From the NCBI GenBank assembly GCA_045533115.1, contig JAZSHF010000035.1:1-60339 (forward strand): DNA of 60,339 nt, read 5' to 3'. The translations under genes were made by a program, and so were the position numbers. The notes beneath the pieces were generated by a model. That model did no database searches. It worked only from the letters and a program-made list of their open reading frames with translations, and was not told where the DNA came from. How positions within the stretch are numbered: position 1 is the first letter of the stretch; every line of letters starts with the position of its first letter. This document shows positions 1 through 7,681 of the stretch, in pieces. This DNA is from Colimorpha_A sp045533115 (GTDB lineage Bacteria > Bacillota > Clostridia > Oscillospirales > CAG-272).

Positions 1-546
1 TGCAATATCTGCACCGGTTCCCTCGGTGATGTCGTGTATGATCTTGGAGTAATCCTTGATGTTAGCGTTGGTCGGGAAGTGAACGTTTTCCATAGGCATA
101 CGGAGCTTCTCGTCGATCTGGTAGTAGAGGTACTTGATCATCGAGTGAGCGAAGCCTGCTTCGTAGGTGATGGGAGCGATATTGCCGTTCTCATCTGCCC
201 ATTCGTCCTCAGCTACGAGGTGAACCTTGGAGCAGTCAACCTTGAAGTAGTTGATGAGCTGTGCAAGCGGAATGTAGGTGTCAGGCTCGGGGTTTCCGAG
301 GATCATAGTGAAGGACTTGCCTGCCTCCGATGCTGCCTTAAGGCGGGTGAAGAGGGTGGAAATGAGAACGGGATGGGGGTTCATCATAACCTTTACTTCA
401 AATTCGGGATGCCACCAGTCCTCTCTCTTTTCGAGGTCCTTGCCGCTGAGGCTGCGAACGTACTCGCAAACCTTTTTGTCCTTGAAGGGAACAAAATCGG
501 CAGGGGCAAAGTCAAATTTTGTTGCGGGATCTGTGATGAAGTTCAT
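1..546 (-). CDS. Glucosamine-6-phosphate deaminase/isomerase-like protein, 3'-truncated by the window edge
   Basis: The reverse strand reads open from an ATG at 546 to the window edge (182 codons, no stop), with an AAAGGAG ribosome site just upstream. The N-terminal part has an ILGNPEPDTY stretch followed by a VHLVAEDEWAD stretch, which resembles the sugar-phosphate isomerase fold of NagB (glucosamine-6-P to fructose-6-P plus ammonia, cytoplasm). It is clearly not the classical NagB N-terminus, so it is a diverged relative. It lies 27 nt downstream of nagA on the same strand and probably shares its promoter, which supports an amino-sugar role. The C-terminal half cannot be judged. It could instead be a 6-phosphogluconolactonase-like or uncharacterised isomerase. 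Confidence 0.75.
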   Translation of the reverse strand, partial: MNFITDPATKFDFAPADFVPFKDKKVCEYVRSLSGKDLEKREDWWHPEFEVKVMMNPHPVLISTLFTRLKAASEAGKSFTMILGNPEPDTYIPLAQLINYFKVDCSKVHLVAEDEWADENGNIAPITYEAGFAHSMIKYLYYQIDEKLRMPMENVHFPTNANIKDYSKIIHDITEGTGADIA

Positions 547-573
547 TGTCTTATACTCCTTTGATTTTATTTT

Positions 574-1716
574 TTATTTTACAATTTCACCGCCGAAGAC
601 GGTGTATTTGACGTTAAAGAGGTGGTCAACAACGATGAGGTTTGCAACGTTGCCGACAGAGATTCTTCCGCGGTCACTAAGGCCGAGAAGCGTTGCGGGG
701 TTGGTCGACGCGTACTTGAATGCCTGACATACCGAAGCACCCGTGTGCTTGATTATGTTCTGGCAGGGACCGTCGAGTATCATCTTCGAGCCGGCAATCT
801 CGCCCATAAAGTCGAAGTTGATATCGGTTGCGCCTTCATAGAGATCGCCGTCCGGGATCGGTCCGTGCTCAACGAAGGAGTCTGCAATAAGAATAATCTT
901 ATCGTCGCCCTTTATTTTTCTGATAAGGCGGAGCATATAGGGGTCAACGTGAATACCCACCTTGTCGCAGATAAGCTCGGTATAAATAGTATCGTTATAA
1001 AGCGCAGTCTCGTCAACACAGGCGGAGCGGCACTCGGGATACTTATTAAGAGTACCGGTTGCGTTAGTGTGATGAGTTGCAAGCTTAAGACCGTAGGGCA
1101 TAATTGCCTCGATGTCCTCGGGAGCCGCCTCGGAATGCGCAACGGAGAATACTGCCTGTGGGTTCACGCTTTTCGCGTAGCGGACGAACTCGACGATGTT
1201 TTCTCTTTCGGGAGCGAGGCACCAGACCTTTGCAAGATCACCTGCCGCATCGACGATATCTTTATAATTTGCCGCATCAACGGGACCCTTCCAGGGGTTG
1301 TTTTCACGGTTGCAGCCGTATTTCGGGTTGAGGTACGGGCCTTCCATATAGAAGCCGATAATATTCTTTGCCTGACCCTTTGCCATAACGTCCTTGAGGT
1401 ACGCGATAGCGTCAAGGTATTGCTGTTTACCCATATTATAATAAAGAGCGGGGAGGACGTCGGTTACGCCGTGATGGAGCAGGGTATCCGCTGCCTTTGC
1501 GGCGTCGTCGTTAAAAAACGTTTCGCCGTCGGCGTGAGTATGAATGTCGATAAGTCCGGGTCCGACGTATGCGCCGTTAACGTCGAGTATTTCAGCACCT
1601 TCGGGAATCTTTACCTTTCTGCCGAACTCAACGATCTTGCCGTTTTCAACGAGAACGGTACCGTCGTATATGTAATGATCGGTCATCACGATGATTGCGT
1701 TGGTAATAGCTAGCAT
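574..1716 (-). CDS. nagA: N-acetylglucosamine-6-phosphate deacetylase
   Basis: A 380-residue amidohydrolase of normal NagA length. It removes acetate from GlcNAc-6-P to give glucosamine-6-P in the cytoplasm. The metal-binding DIHTHADGE motif is near residue 57, followed by FYMEGPYLNPKYG, SVAHSEA, THHTNA and the C-terminal LILIADS-type segment. The ATG is preceded by a strong AGGAGG site. A consensus promoter sits 30-55 nt upstream, and the NagB-like gene follows, giving a two-gene catabolic operon. The product would feed glycolysis via the downstream deaminase. The neighbourhood has no PTS genes, so the source of GlcNAc-6-P is elsewhere. The ROK kinase at 58781 could contribute. Confidence 0.93.
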   Translation of the reverse strand: MLAITNAIIVMTDHYIYDGTVLVENGKIVEFGRKVKIPEGAEILDVNGAYVGPGLIDIHTHADGETFFNDDAAKAADTLLHHGVTDVLPALYYNMGKQQYLDAIAYLKDVMAKGQAKNIIGFYMEGPYLNPKYGCNRENNPWKGPVDAANYKDIVDAAGDLAKVWCLAPERENIVEFVRYAKSVNPQAVFSVAHSEAAPEDIEAIMPYGLKLATHHTNATGTLNKYPECRSACVDETALYNDTIYTELICDKVGIHVDPYMLRLIRKIKGDDKIILIADSFVEHGPIPDGDLYEGATDINFDFMGEIAGSKMILDGPCQNIIKHTGASVCQAFKYASTNPATLLGLSDRGRISVGNVANLIVVDHLFNVKYTVFGGEIVK

Positions 1717-1741
1717 AGTGCCACCTCCTAAATATAATACA

Positions 1742-1770
1742 ATTATACCTAAAAAAAGTCAATATGTCAA
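1742..1770 (-). promoter_or_regulatory. Sigma-A-type promoter of nagA
   Basis: On the reverse strand TTGACA (1765-1770) and TATAAT (1742-1747) are separated by exactly 17 nt, an exact match to the vegetative consensus. It lies just upstream of the nagA ribosome site. No obvious operator was recognised around it. Confidence 0.8.
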
Positions 1771-1799
1771 TAACTTCCTGACAAATAGTGGTTTGATAG

Positions 1800-3752
1800 T
1801 CAGTTAAGTATTTCGCGATACTCCTCTATGTCAAAAACTTTGATCTCTCCCGACGAATATCGGTAGAGAAAGTAGTGGAGAGGGCGCTTGTCGTCAGAAA
1901 GGAGATTGTTCCTGTATGTGCCGTTGTTTTCCATAATCTTATATTCTACGTCAAACTCGTAGACTGTGATCATATTCGGCGTACCCTCGTTAAGATAGTT
2001 GATGCGGTTTAGGTCGATGACCTCAATCTCATAAAGCTTCTGCATCGTGAAGGGATCCTTTGGGCCGTATTCCTTTTTATACTGATCGGTAAGGAGCGAA
2101 TTGTAGGTAATGTGATCCCCGTGGATAATTGCTGTAAAGTACTGTTGGAAAAAGAGCGCGATCGGACCTGCCGATTCGAACTGTTCGTCGGTCTCAAGCA
2201 TAATTGACACGCCGTTCGACGTGTAGTGAACGGAGCGATCCTTGTTGAGATAGTCGCTATCCTCGAAAATATCCTCGTCCCAATCTGGCTCTTCAAAATA
2301 TTCCTCGCCGAACGGCGGATAATGGCGGTATTTTATCTTTTTGCCGAAAAGCGAAGCGATTATTCCGCTTTCAACAATGAGATTGAGTGCCAAAAACAGA
2401 GCAGTGAGGACACATACAGTCACCGCCATGAGCTTTGCAAGATGCTTTTCCTTTGCCTTTTTGGAACGAGAACCGTCCTTATCGGTGTCCTTAAGCGCCT
2501 TTTTGAATGCGGAATACGAATAAAGCGAGCCGACGCACAGCATAGGCGTGCCTTTCTTCAGCGAATCCGTATATGCTGCCTTGACCGCTTCATCAAAGCT
2601 TTCGTATCCGACGGCGTTTTTGCCCTTTGACTTAAACACCTCGGCATAATCCTTTGCGTCAAGTGCGCGGGGGCTGTCCGGGGTTACGGTATAAACCGCA
2701 TTTGAGACCGATGCGATCCTTGATGCGATCTTTTCGTAATCCTTATCTTTAAGGACTCCCGAGATTACGTTTATCTTCTTATTGCCGAAGCATTCCTTGA
2801 CGGTACGGACGGCGGCAGTAACGCCTTCCTCGTTATGTCCGCCGTCGAAAAATACTGGGGGATAATCGTTCAGACGCTCAAAGCGTCCCTTCCATTCGGT
2901 CGCGCGCAGACCTTCGCGGAGATTCTTGTCCGAGATCTTGTATCCCTTTGAACGCAGTATCTCGACCGCCTCAATGACGTTTGCGGCGTTTTCGGGCTGA
3001 TAGGTGCCGAGAAGCGCGAGGGAGATGTTTTTATGCTTTTTGTAACCGAACTTACTGCCTTTAAGCGAGATCTTTCCGCAGGTGAGGGCTGAGTAGTCTT
3101 TTTCGTAATAAGGACAGCCCTTTTCAAGTGCTGCGGCTTTTATAACCTCTCTTGCTGTCTTGTCCTTGCCGCCGTAAAGAACGGGACAGGACGGCTTGAT
3201 TATTCCAGCCTTTTCGTAAGCTATCTTCTCGACGGTATCGCCGAGAAAGGCTGTGTGGTCAAGGGAAATTCCTGTTATGACCGATAGAACGGGAGAGGGA
3301 ATAATGTTCGTTGAGTCAAGACGACCGCCCATACCGCATTCAAGAATAACGATATCGGCGTTTTTCTTTTTGAAATAGACGAAGCCGATGGCGGTCAAAA
3401 CCTCAAATTCCGTCGGCGGATCGGTCATGGATAGACACGCATCCTTTATCTCGCCGACCGTTTCGGCAAGCTCGTCCTTTGATATCATTTCGCCGTTAAA
3501 CTGTATTCTTTCTTCAAAAAATTCAATGAACGGTGAGGTGAAAAGCCCCGTCTTATAGCCCGCTTTTCGCAATACGGAATCCAGCATTGCGCAGAAAGAA
3601 CCCTTACCGTTCGTTCCCGCAACGTGAACGAAGTTAAGGGTCTTTTCGGGGTTTCCGAGCTTACTCATAAGCTCGGTTATTCGATTTAATCCCGGACGGC
3701 TTCCTTGCCATTCGGTGCTGTGTATGAATGAAAGTGCTTCTTCGTAGGTCAT
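1800..3752 (-). CDS. folC: Folylpolyglutamate/dihydrofolate synthase fused to a C-terminal membrane-anchored domain
   Basis: Residues 1 to about 425 are a full FolC. They have the GTNGKGS P-loop (about 46-52), LFTSPF, ECGMGGRLDSTN, SLDHT, GTYQPENA and FDGGHN motifs. It ligates glutamate to (dihydro)pteroate or folates using ATP. The reading frame then continues without a stop through a Lys-rich linker into one hydrophobic segment (about 441-465). After that comes about 180 acidic, aromatic residues that I do not recognise. FolC is normally about 430 residues, so at 650 this is a fusion. The ATG starts 3 nt after the folT stop, so it is co-transcribed with folT. Topology suggests the tail is extracytoplasmic if FolC is cytoplasmic. 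No internal start with a ribosome site was seen at the junction. Confidence 0.93.
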   Translation of the reverse strand: MTYEEALSFIHSTEWQGSRPGLNRITELMSKLGNPEKTLNFVHVAGTNGKGSFCAMLDSVLRKAGYKTGLFTSPFIEFFEERIQFNGEMISKDELAETVGEIKDACLSMTDPPTEFEVLTAIGFVYFKKKNADIVILECGMGGRLDSTNIIPSPVLSVITGISLDHTAFLGDTVEKIAYEKAGIIKPSCPVLYGGKDKTAREVIKAAALEKGCPYYEKDYSALTCGKISLKGSKFGYKKHKNISLALLGTYQPENAANVIEAVEILRSKGYKISDKNLREGLRATEWKGRFERLNDYPPVFFDGGHNEEGVTAAVRTVKECFGNKKINVISGVLKDKDYEKIASRIASVSNAVYTVTPDSPRALDAKDYAEVFKSKGKNAVGYESFDEAVKAAYTDSLKKGTPMLCVGSLYSYSAFKKALKDTDKDGSRSKKAKEKHLAKLMAVTVCVLTALFLALNLIVESGIIASLFGKKIKYRHYPPFGEEYFEEPDWDEDIFEDSDYLNKDRSVHYTSNGVSIMLETDEQFESAGPIALFFQQYFTAIIHGDHITYNSLLTDQYKKEYGPKDPFTMQKLYEIEVIDLNRINYLNEGTPNMITVYEFDVEYKIMENNGTYRNNLLSDDKRPLHYFLYRYSSGEIKVFDIEEYREILN

Positions 3753-3755
3753 ATT

Positions 3756-4292
3756 TTATTCACCGGTAATTTCGTGTTTAAGGCCCTTGTTTTTGAAAAG
3801 GATACAAAGGATTATACTCTCTATGGTTGCGATAGCGATATAGATCGGTACTCTGAAAAGGACTATAATGCCCATTCGGTAATATATCTGCAGGGCAAGA
3901 GTCTTTATTATCATAGATCCGACGATATGTCCAATAAAGACGGCAAATACTATCCGTATTTTCTGAAAACGATTTGTGAAGCAATATTTATATGCGACGC
4001 CTGCGCAAACACCGACGTAGCACGCCCCTATCGTTATAAGCGGATTCGGCGCCATTCCGGCAATAACGCAGGAAATGAGGTCGGCTCCTATTGCGATCGC
4101 ACCGCCCACGATAGGACCGAATGCAAAGGCACCGATAAATATCGGCAGACATTCGACCGTCAGGCGCAAGGCGCTCTCGTTGAATATGTACTTTGCGACA
4201 GTCGCAAGTATTACGCTTGCGGCGGTAAGCAGACCCGATGCGGTTATGACCTTAGCGGAATAAAGTCCCCTTTTAATCTCGTGTTTTTTCAA
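3756..4292 (-). CDS. folT: Folate ECF transporter S component
   Basis: A 178-residue membrane protein with five or six hydrophobic segments and the N-terminal pattern of ECF S components (KKHEIKRG, then LTAASVILATVAKY). It binds folate and works with a shared EcfA/A'/T module, which is not in this window. The identification as FolT rests on the THF riboswitch upstream and folC immediately downstream. The start chosen is TTG at 4292, 8 nt after the GGGAGG ribosome site. The longer open frame upstream runs through the riboswitch and is not coding. The ribosome site is itself buried in a hairpin (4301-4330), so translation is probably folate-controlled. Confidence 0.88.
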   Translation of the reverse strand: MKKHEIKRGLYSAKVITASGLLTAASVILATVAKYIFNESALRLTVECLPIFIGAFAFGPIVGGAIAIGADLISCVIAGMAPNPLITIGACYVGVCAGVAYKYCFTNRFQKIRIVFAVFIGHIVGSMIIKTLALQIYYRMGIIVLFRVPIYIAIATIESIILCILFKNKGLKHEITGE

Positions 4293-4300
4293 AATAAAAA

Positions 4301-4330
4301 CCTCCCTTGCATTCTCGCAGCACAGGGAGG
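4301..4330 (-). promoter_or_regulatory. Ribosome-site sequestering hairpin of folT
   Basis: On the mRNA strand CCTCCC pairs with the GGGAGG ribosome site across an 18-nt loop. This is the expression platform expected of a translational off-switch directly 3' of the THF aptamer. Confidence 0.75.
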
Positions 4331-4348
4331 AATAAGCTTCCTTGTGTA

Positions 4349-4446
4349 CCAGCGGGATGCGAACTTCGGATCGCAACCGTATGTTTTCGTCCGATAGACA
4401 ACTCCCCGTCCTATCGGCACTTAACGCCCGAAATTCTACTCTGAAT
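4349..4446 (-). ncRNA. Tetrahydrofolate (THF) riboswitch aptamer
   Basis: The reverse strand carries the hallmark THF-I elements in order. These are GAGTAGA after the first P1 strand, GCGTTAAGTGCC, GGACGGG, then GGACGAA, and finally GCATCCCGCTGG closing P1 (TCAG with CTGG). Order and spacing match the folT-type aptamer known from Clostridia. It binds reduced folates and reduces FolT synthesis. It sits between a consensus promoter and the sequestering hairpin. Confidence 0.88.
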
Positions 4447-4457
4447 ATTGTGTATAC

Positions 4458-4486
4458 ATAATACCACTTCACATTCACTTTGTCAA
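4458..4486 (-). promoter_or_regulatory. Promoter of the folT-folC operon
   Basis: On the reverse strand TTGACA (4481-4486), a 17-nt spacer and TATTAT (4458-4463) end about 12 nt before the riboswitch. That places the start of transcription right at the aptamer. Confidence 0.75.
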
Positions 4487-4558
4487 TAGAAACGGTGCTT
4501 TTTATAAAATCCCGTCGTTTTGACGAAGGGGCGTTCATAAAATGTTTACAAAATAAGT

Positions 4559-4598
4559 CGAACACCCGTTTGCATTCTTGCTGTTTATGTGTTATTAT
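4559..4598 (+). promoter_or_regulatory. lexA promoter with overlapping LexA (SOS) box
   Basis: CGAAC-ACCC-GTTTG at 4559-4572 matches the Gram-positive SOS box CGAAC-N4-GTTCG with one mismatch. It overlaps the -35 TTGCAT (4570-4575), followed by 17 nt and TATTAT (4593-4598). This is the standard arrangement for LexA autorepression. Confidence 0.75.
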
Positions 4599-4644
4599 GT
4601 ACTTGTAAAAATGTATTTTTTATTTTTGAAAGGAAGTCGCATAT

Positions 4645-5259
4645 ATGAGAGCTGCAAAAATCAGTGAAAAAGAAAAGGTTATATACGACTATATCAATGA
4701 AACTATAGCAAAAGAGGGCTATTCTCCTACGGTGCGCGATATTCAGTCGGCGCTCGGTATAAAGAGTACCTCGACGGTTCACGCATATCTTAACCGCCTT
4801 GAAGAAAAGGGTATGATCCGTAAGGATCCCGGCAAGAGCCGTACTCTCAAGACCGCGGGCACTTCGCGTGAAAGCAGAAACACGGCAAGAGTACCGCTTC
4901 TCGGCTCTGTAAGAGCAGGTATGCCGATACTTGCAGTTGAAAATTACGAGGGATATATCGACTATCCGCTTATGAATCATTCCTACGGCGCAAACGAGCT
5001 TTTCGCGCTTCGCGTAAAGGGCGAGAGCATGATCGACGCGGGAATACTCGACGGCGATATCATAATCGTTAAAAAGGAAAGCTGCGCAGACAACGGACAG
5101 ATCGTCGTTGCTCTCGTTGAGGACAGCGCAACGGTCAAGACTTTCTATAAGGAAAACGGACATTTCCGTCTCCAGCCCGAAAATTCGACGATGGAGCCGA
5201 TAATCGTAGACGAGGTGTTTATTCTCGGACGTGTAGTTGCAAACTTCCGTTTTTACTGA
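4645..5259 (+). CDS. lexA: LexA repressor
   Basis: A 204-residue SOS repressor of normal length. The N-terminal winged helix-turn-helix includes the typical YSPTVRDIQSALGIKS stretch. The autocleavage site is Ala-Gly in SVRAGMP (about residue 90). The catalytic Ser lies in GESMIDAGI and the Lys in ATVKTFY. RecA filaments trigger self-cleavage and release SOS genes. A LexA box overlaps its own promoter, so autoregulation is likely. The ATG has a GAAAGGAAG ribosome site. It is divergent from folT. Confidence 0.96.
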   Translation: MRAAKISEKEKVIYDYINETIAKEGYSPTVRDIQSALGIKSTSTVHAYLNRLEEKGMIRKDPGKSRTLKTAGTSRESRNTARVPLLGSVRAGMPILAVENYEGYIDYPLMNHSYGANELFALRVKGESMIDAGILDGDIIIVKKESCADNGQIVVALVEDSATVKTFYKENGHFRLQPENSTMEPIIVDEVFILGRVVANFRFY

Positions 5260-5286
5260 TACCGAAAGGATCTGCGTCTAATATTT

Positions 5287-6171
5287 ATGGACTTTATCTC
5301 TGAAAAAAAGGCGGAAAAGAAGATAGGACGCCTCGTTCTCCTTCTCTGCCTTTTGCCTCAAATCTTACGAATAATATTAAGCTGTATATACGAATACGAG
5401 GTCGCGGGAAACTATATGTATCCGACAGTTGTCGGCGATCTTTGTCTTTACGGTGCCGACATTCTCGGTCAGTTTTCGTTTTACTCGATCCTCGGCACGC
5501 TTATATACCTGTCGGCGCGAAACGGGCTTAACGGCGGAGTTGAAAGCACGGTTCTCGTTATCGGGCTTTACGTCGTTGTATATTACCTTCAAAGTGCGAT
5601 AACGAATACCGCCGTAACGCTTTCAATGATCGTTCTGTCTGCGATTCTTACCGCGGCCGCGATCGTGCAGTCTGCGAAGAAGTGCAAGGGGATCTTTGCC
5701 CTTGCATCGTCAATACTTGCCGTACCGATACTCGGCGGTATTCTTCAGGTTTACGCTTCAAGCATAGTTCCGACAGTAGATGATATTATGTTCCTGATAT
5801 CATACGCGCTAACAAACCTCGTTTTTGAGCTTCTCTTCATTCTCGTCGCTTCACGGGTTTCAAAGATACTCGGGGCGGGTATAAAGGAAGATATTACTCT
5901 TACGGGCAAGCTTGTTTCGGTAAAAAATCCCGTAATGCTGTCGATGCTTATTTTTGACGCTCTGTATATTATTTTGTCCCTTATCTCTCCAACGGTGGAG
6001 ATCGTAAATAACCTTATTGAATACGGCCCGCCCGTGAATACGGCGGAATGGATGTCGATAATCGGCGTGTATTCGGAATATCTGATAATCTTCGTTATTG
6101 GATACGCCTCGATGCGTTTTGCGGCGGGGCTTATTGAAAACGCTTACTCGTCGGCAGAGGAGGAAATATGA
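5287..6171 (+). CDS. Uncharacterised polytopic membrane protein
   Basis: A 294-residue protein with about seven hydrophobic segments spread over its length, beginning near residue 15 (LVLLLCLLPQILRII). I do not recognise a family. There is no signal peptide or catalytic motif. It lies 27 nt after lexA and overlaps the following glycosylase gene by 4 nt (ATGA). It therefore probably belongs to a lexA-led operon, but nothing in the sequence ties it to DNA repair. Confidence 0.8.
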   Translation: MDFISEKKAEKKIGRLVLLLCLLPQILRIILSCIYEYEVAGNYMYPTVVGDLCLYGADILGQFSFYSILGTLIYLSARNGLNGGVESTVLVIGLYVVVYYLQSAITNTAVTLSMIVLSAILTAAAIVQSAKKCKGIFALASSILAVPILGGILQVYASSIVPTVDDIMFLISYALTNLVFELLFILVASRVSKILGAGIKEDITLTGKLVSVKNPVMLSMLIFDALYIILSLISPTVEIVNNLIEYGPPVNTAEWMSIIGVYSEYLIIFVIGYASMRFAAGLIENAYSSAEEEI

Positions 6172-6728
6172 CCTGGGAAGAGCTTGAACAGGGCTGTAAA
6201 GGCTGTGACAAATGCCCTCTCGGAAGGACGAAAACGAATACCGTCTTCGGCGTCGGGAATAAGAATGCAGAGCTTATGTTCGTCGGCGAGGCACCGGGTG
6301 AGAGCGAGGACAAAAGCGGTATCCCGTTCGTCGGACGCGCGGGAAAGCTGTTTGACAAGTACCTTGAAGCGTTTGGGATCGACCGCGACAGCGTCTATAT
6401 TGCAAATATCCTTAAATGCCGTCCGCCGAATAACCGCGATCCGCTCCCCGAGGAGCAGGACGCCTGTATGACCTATCTGCGCGAGCAGGTTCGTTTAATA
6501 CGACCGCGGATCATCGTTTGCCTCGGCAGAATATCGGCTATGAAGCTGATAAAGCCCGAATTTAAGATTACGAAAGAACACGGTGTTTTCTTCAAAAAGG
6601 GTGCGTTTGAAATTGTGGCGGTATATCACCCGTCTCTCCTTCTGCGCGATCCGTCTAAAAGGGAAGAAATGTTTACCGATATGAAAAAGATTAAGCAAAA
6701 GCTTGAAGGCATAAAAAATGGAAATTAA
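6168..6728 (+). CDS. Family 4 uracil-DNA glycosylase (4Fe-4S)
   Basis: A 186-residue enzyme that excises uracil from DNA. N-terminal CKGCDKC gives the first iron-sulfur cysteines, and KCRPPNNRD and the IIVCLG cysteine supply the rest. The catalytic GEAPGESED motif (about residues 42-50) and HPSLLLR (about 154-160) are present. Length and motif order fit thermostable-type UDG. It starts inside the stop of the preceding membrane protein, and its 3' end overlaps the next gene by 11 nt. Being downstream of lexA raises the possibility that it is SOS-induced by read-through. Confidence 0.93.
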   Translation: MTWEELEQGCKGCDKCPLGRTKTNTVFGVGNKNAELMFVGEAPGESEDKSGIPFVGRAGKLFDKYLEAFGIDRDSVYIANILKCRPPNNRDPLPEEQDACMTYLREQVRLIRPRIIVCLGRISAMKLIKPEFKITKEHGVFFKKGAFEIVAVYHPSLLLRDPSKREEMFTDMKKIKQKLEGIKNGN

Positions 6729-7665
6729 TCAGCAAATACTCTATAATACCCTCATAAAAATGGTAATACCCGTTATTGCGGGCTTTGTGGTTGCAAAAGC
6801 GGGAGTTGTGAAGGGCGACTTCGCAAAAAAGCTGTCAACGCTGATACTCTTTGTCTGTCAGCCGTTTATGCTGGTTACGGCTACATACGGCGCGAAATAT
6901 TCCGATTCACTGCTGAATAAAGGACTTATTGCGCTTTTGTGCGGCTTTTTGGCGCACGTCATTATTGCGATCATCGGCTTCGGCGGAACCTGCTTCTTCA
7001 GGGATAAAAAGAAGGGAAGGATAATCGAGCACTGTATAGTGTTCGGAAACTGCGGCTTCTTCGGGTTTCCGGTATTGCAGGCGGCATTTGGCGACGTTGG
7101 ACTTTTCTGCGGCGGCTTCTTCGTCGTTGCGTTCAACACCGTCCTCTGGTCGTACGGTATGCTCATCATAGGACGCGCAAATAAGGAAATGAAGATAAAG
7201 CTGACGAAAATATTCTTCAACGCAGGTACTGTTCCGTGTGTTCTCGGGCTCATTCTCTACGTCTTGAGAGTTCCGACGTACGCTCCCGTTTACGACAGCA
7301 TGAAGATGATAGGAGATACCTGTACGCCCCTTTCTCTCATACTCGTCGGAATTATGCTTTCAAGAGTTCCGATCAGAAGCTATATAATGGAATATACGTC
7401 GTATTATGGAATGATTCTGAAGCTGTTTTTAGCCCCCATAGCTACCGGTGTGGTTATGAAGCTTCTCGGATTTTCCGATTTTTTCACGCTTCTGTCCGCA
7501 TTGATGATGGCACTTCCGACAGCGTCAAGCACAGCCATGTTCGCTGAAACCTACGATCTGCATCCCGATATTGCCGCGCAGACTGTCGGCGTTTCGACGC
7601 TTATTTCGGTCGTTAGCTTGCCGCCGACAATGATGCTGGTGCAGAAAATAATCAACCTCATTTGA
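6718..7665 (+). CDS. AEC-family transporter (auxin efflux carrier type)
   Basis: A 315-residue membrane protein with about ten transmembrane segments arranged as two halves around a central polar break, as in AEC carriers. In the N-terminal half the VFGNCGFFGFPV stretch is typical of the family, and ALPTASSTAMFAE lies in the C-terminal half. The substrate, probably an organic acid such as malate or malonate, cannot be inferred. It overlaps the glycosylase gene by 11 nt and precedes a peptidase gene by 16 nt, so it is co-transcribed with both. Confidence 0.88.
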   Translation: MEINQQILYNTLIKMVIPVIAGFVVAKAGVVKGDFAKKLSTLILFVCQPFMLVTATYGAKYSDSLLNKGLIALLCGFLAHVIIAIIGFGGTCFFRDKKKGRIIEHCIVFGNCGFFGFPVLQAAFGDVGLFCGGFFVVAFNTVLWSYGMLIIGRANKEMKIKLTKIFFNAGTVPCVLGLILYVLRVPTYAPVYDSMKMIGDTCTPLSLILVGIMLSRVPIRSYIMEYTSYYGMILKLFLAPIATGVVMKLLGFSDFFTLLSALMMALPTASSTAMFAETYDLHPDIAAQTVGVSTLISVVSLPPTMMLVQKIINLI

Positions 7666-7681
7666 GAAAGGAAAGTACAAA

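Noticed and set aside
622..1713. Long plus-strand open frame opposite nagA
   Set aside because: It is a mirror of nagA's codon pattern. It has no ribosome site and the nagA frame shows clear motifs.
3756..4565. Long version of the folT reading frame starting at 4565
   Set aside because: It runs through the riboswitch, the promoter and the sequestering hairpin. The TTG at 4292 has a good ribosome site.
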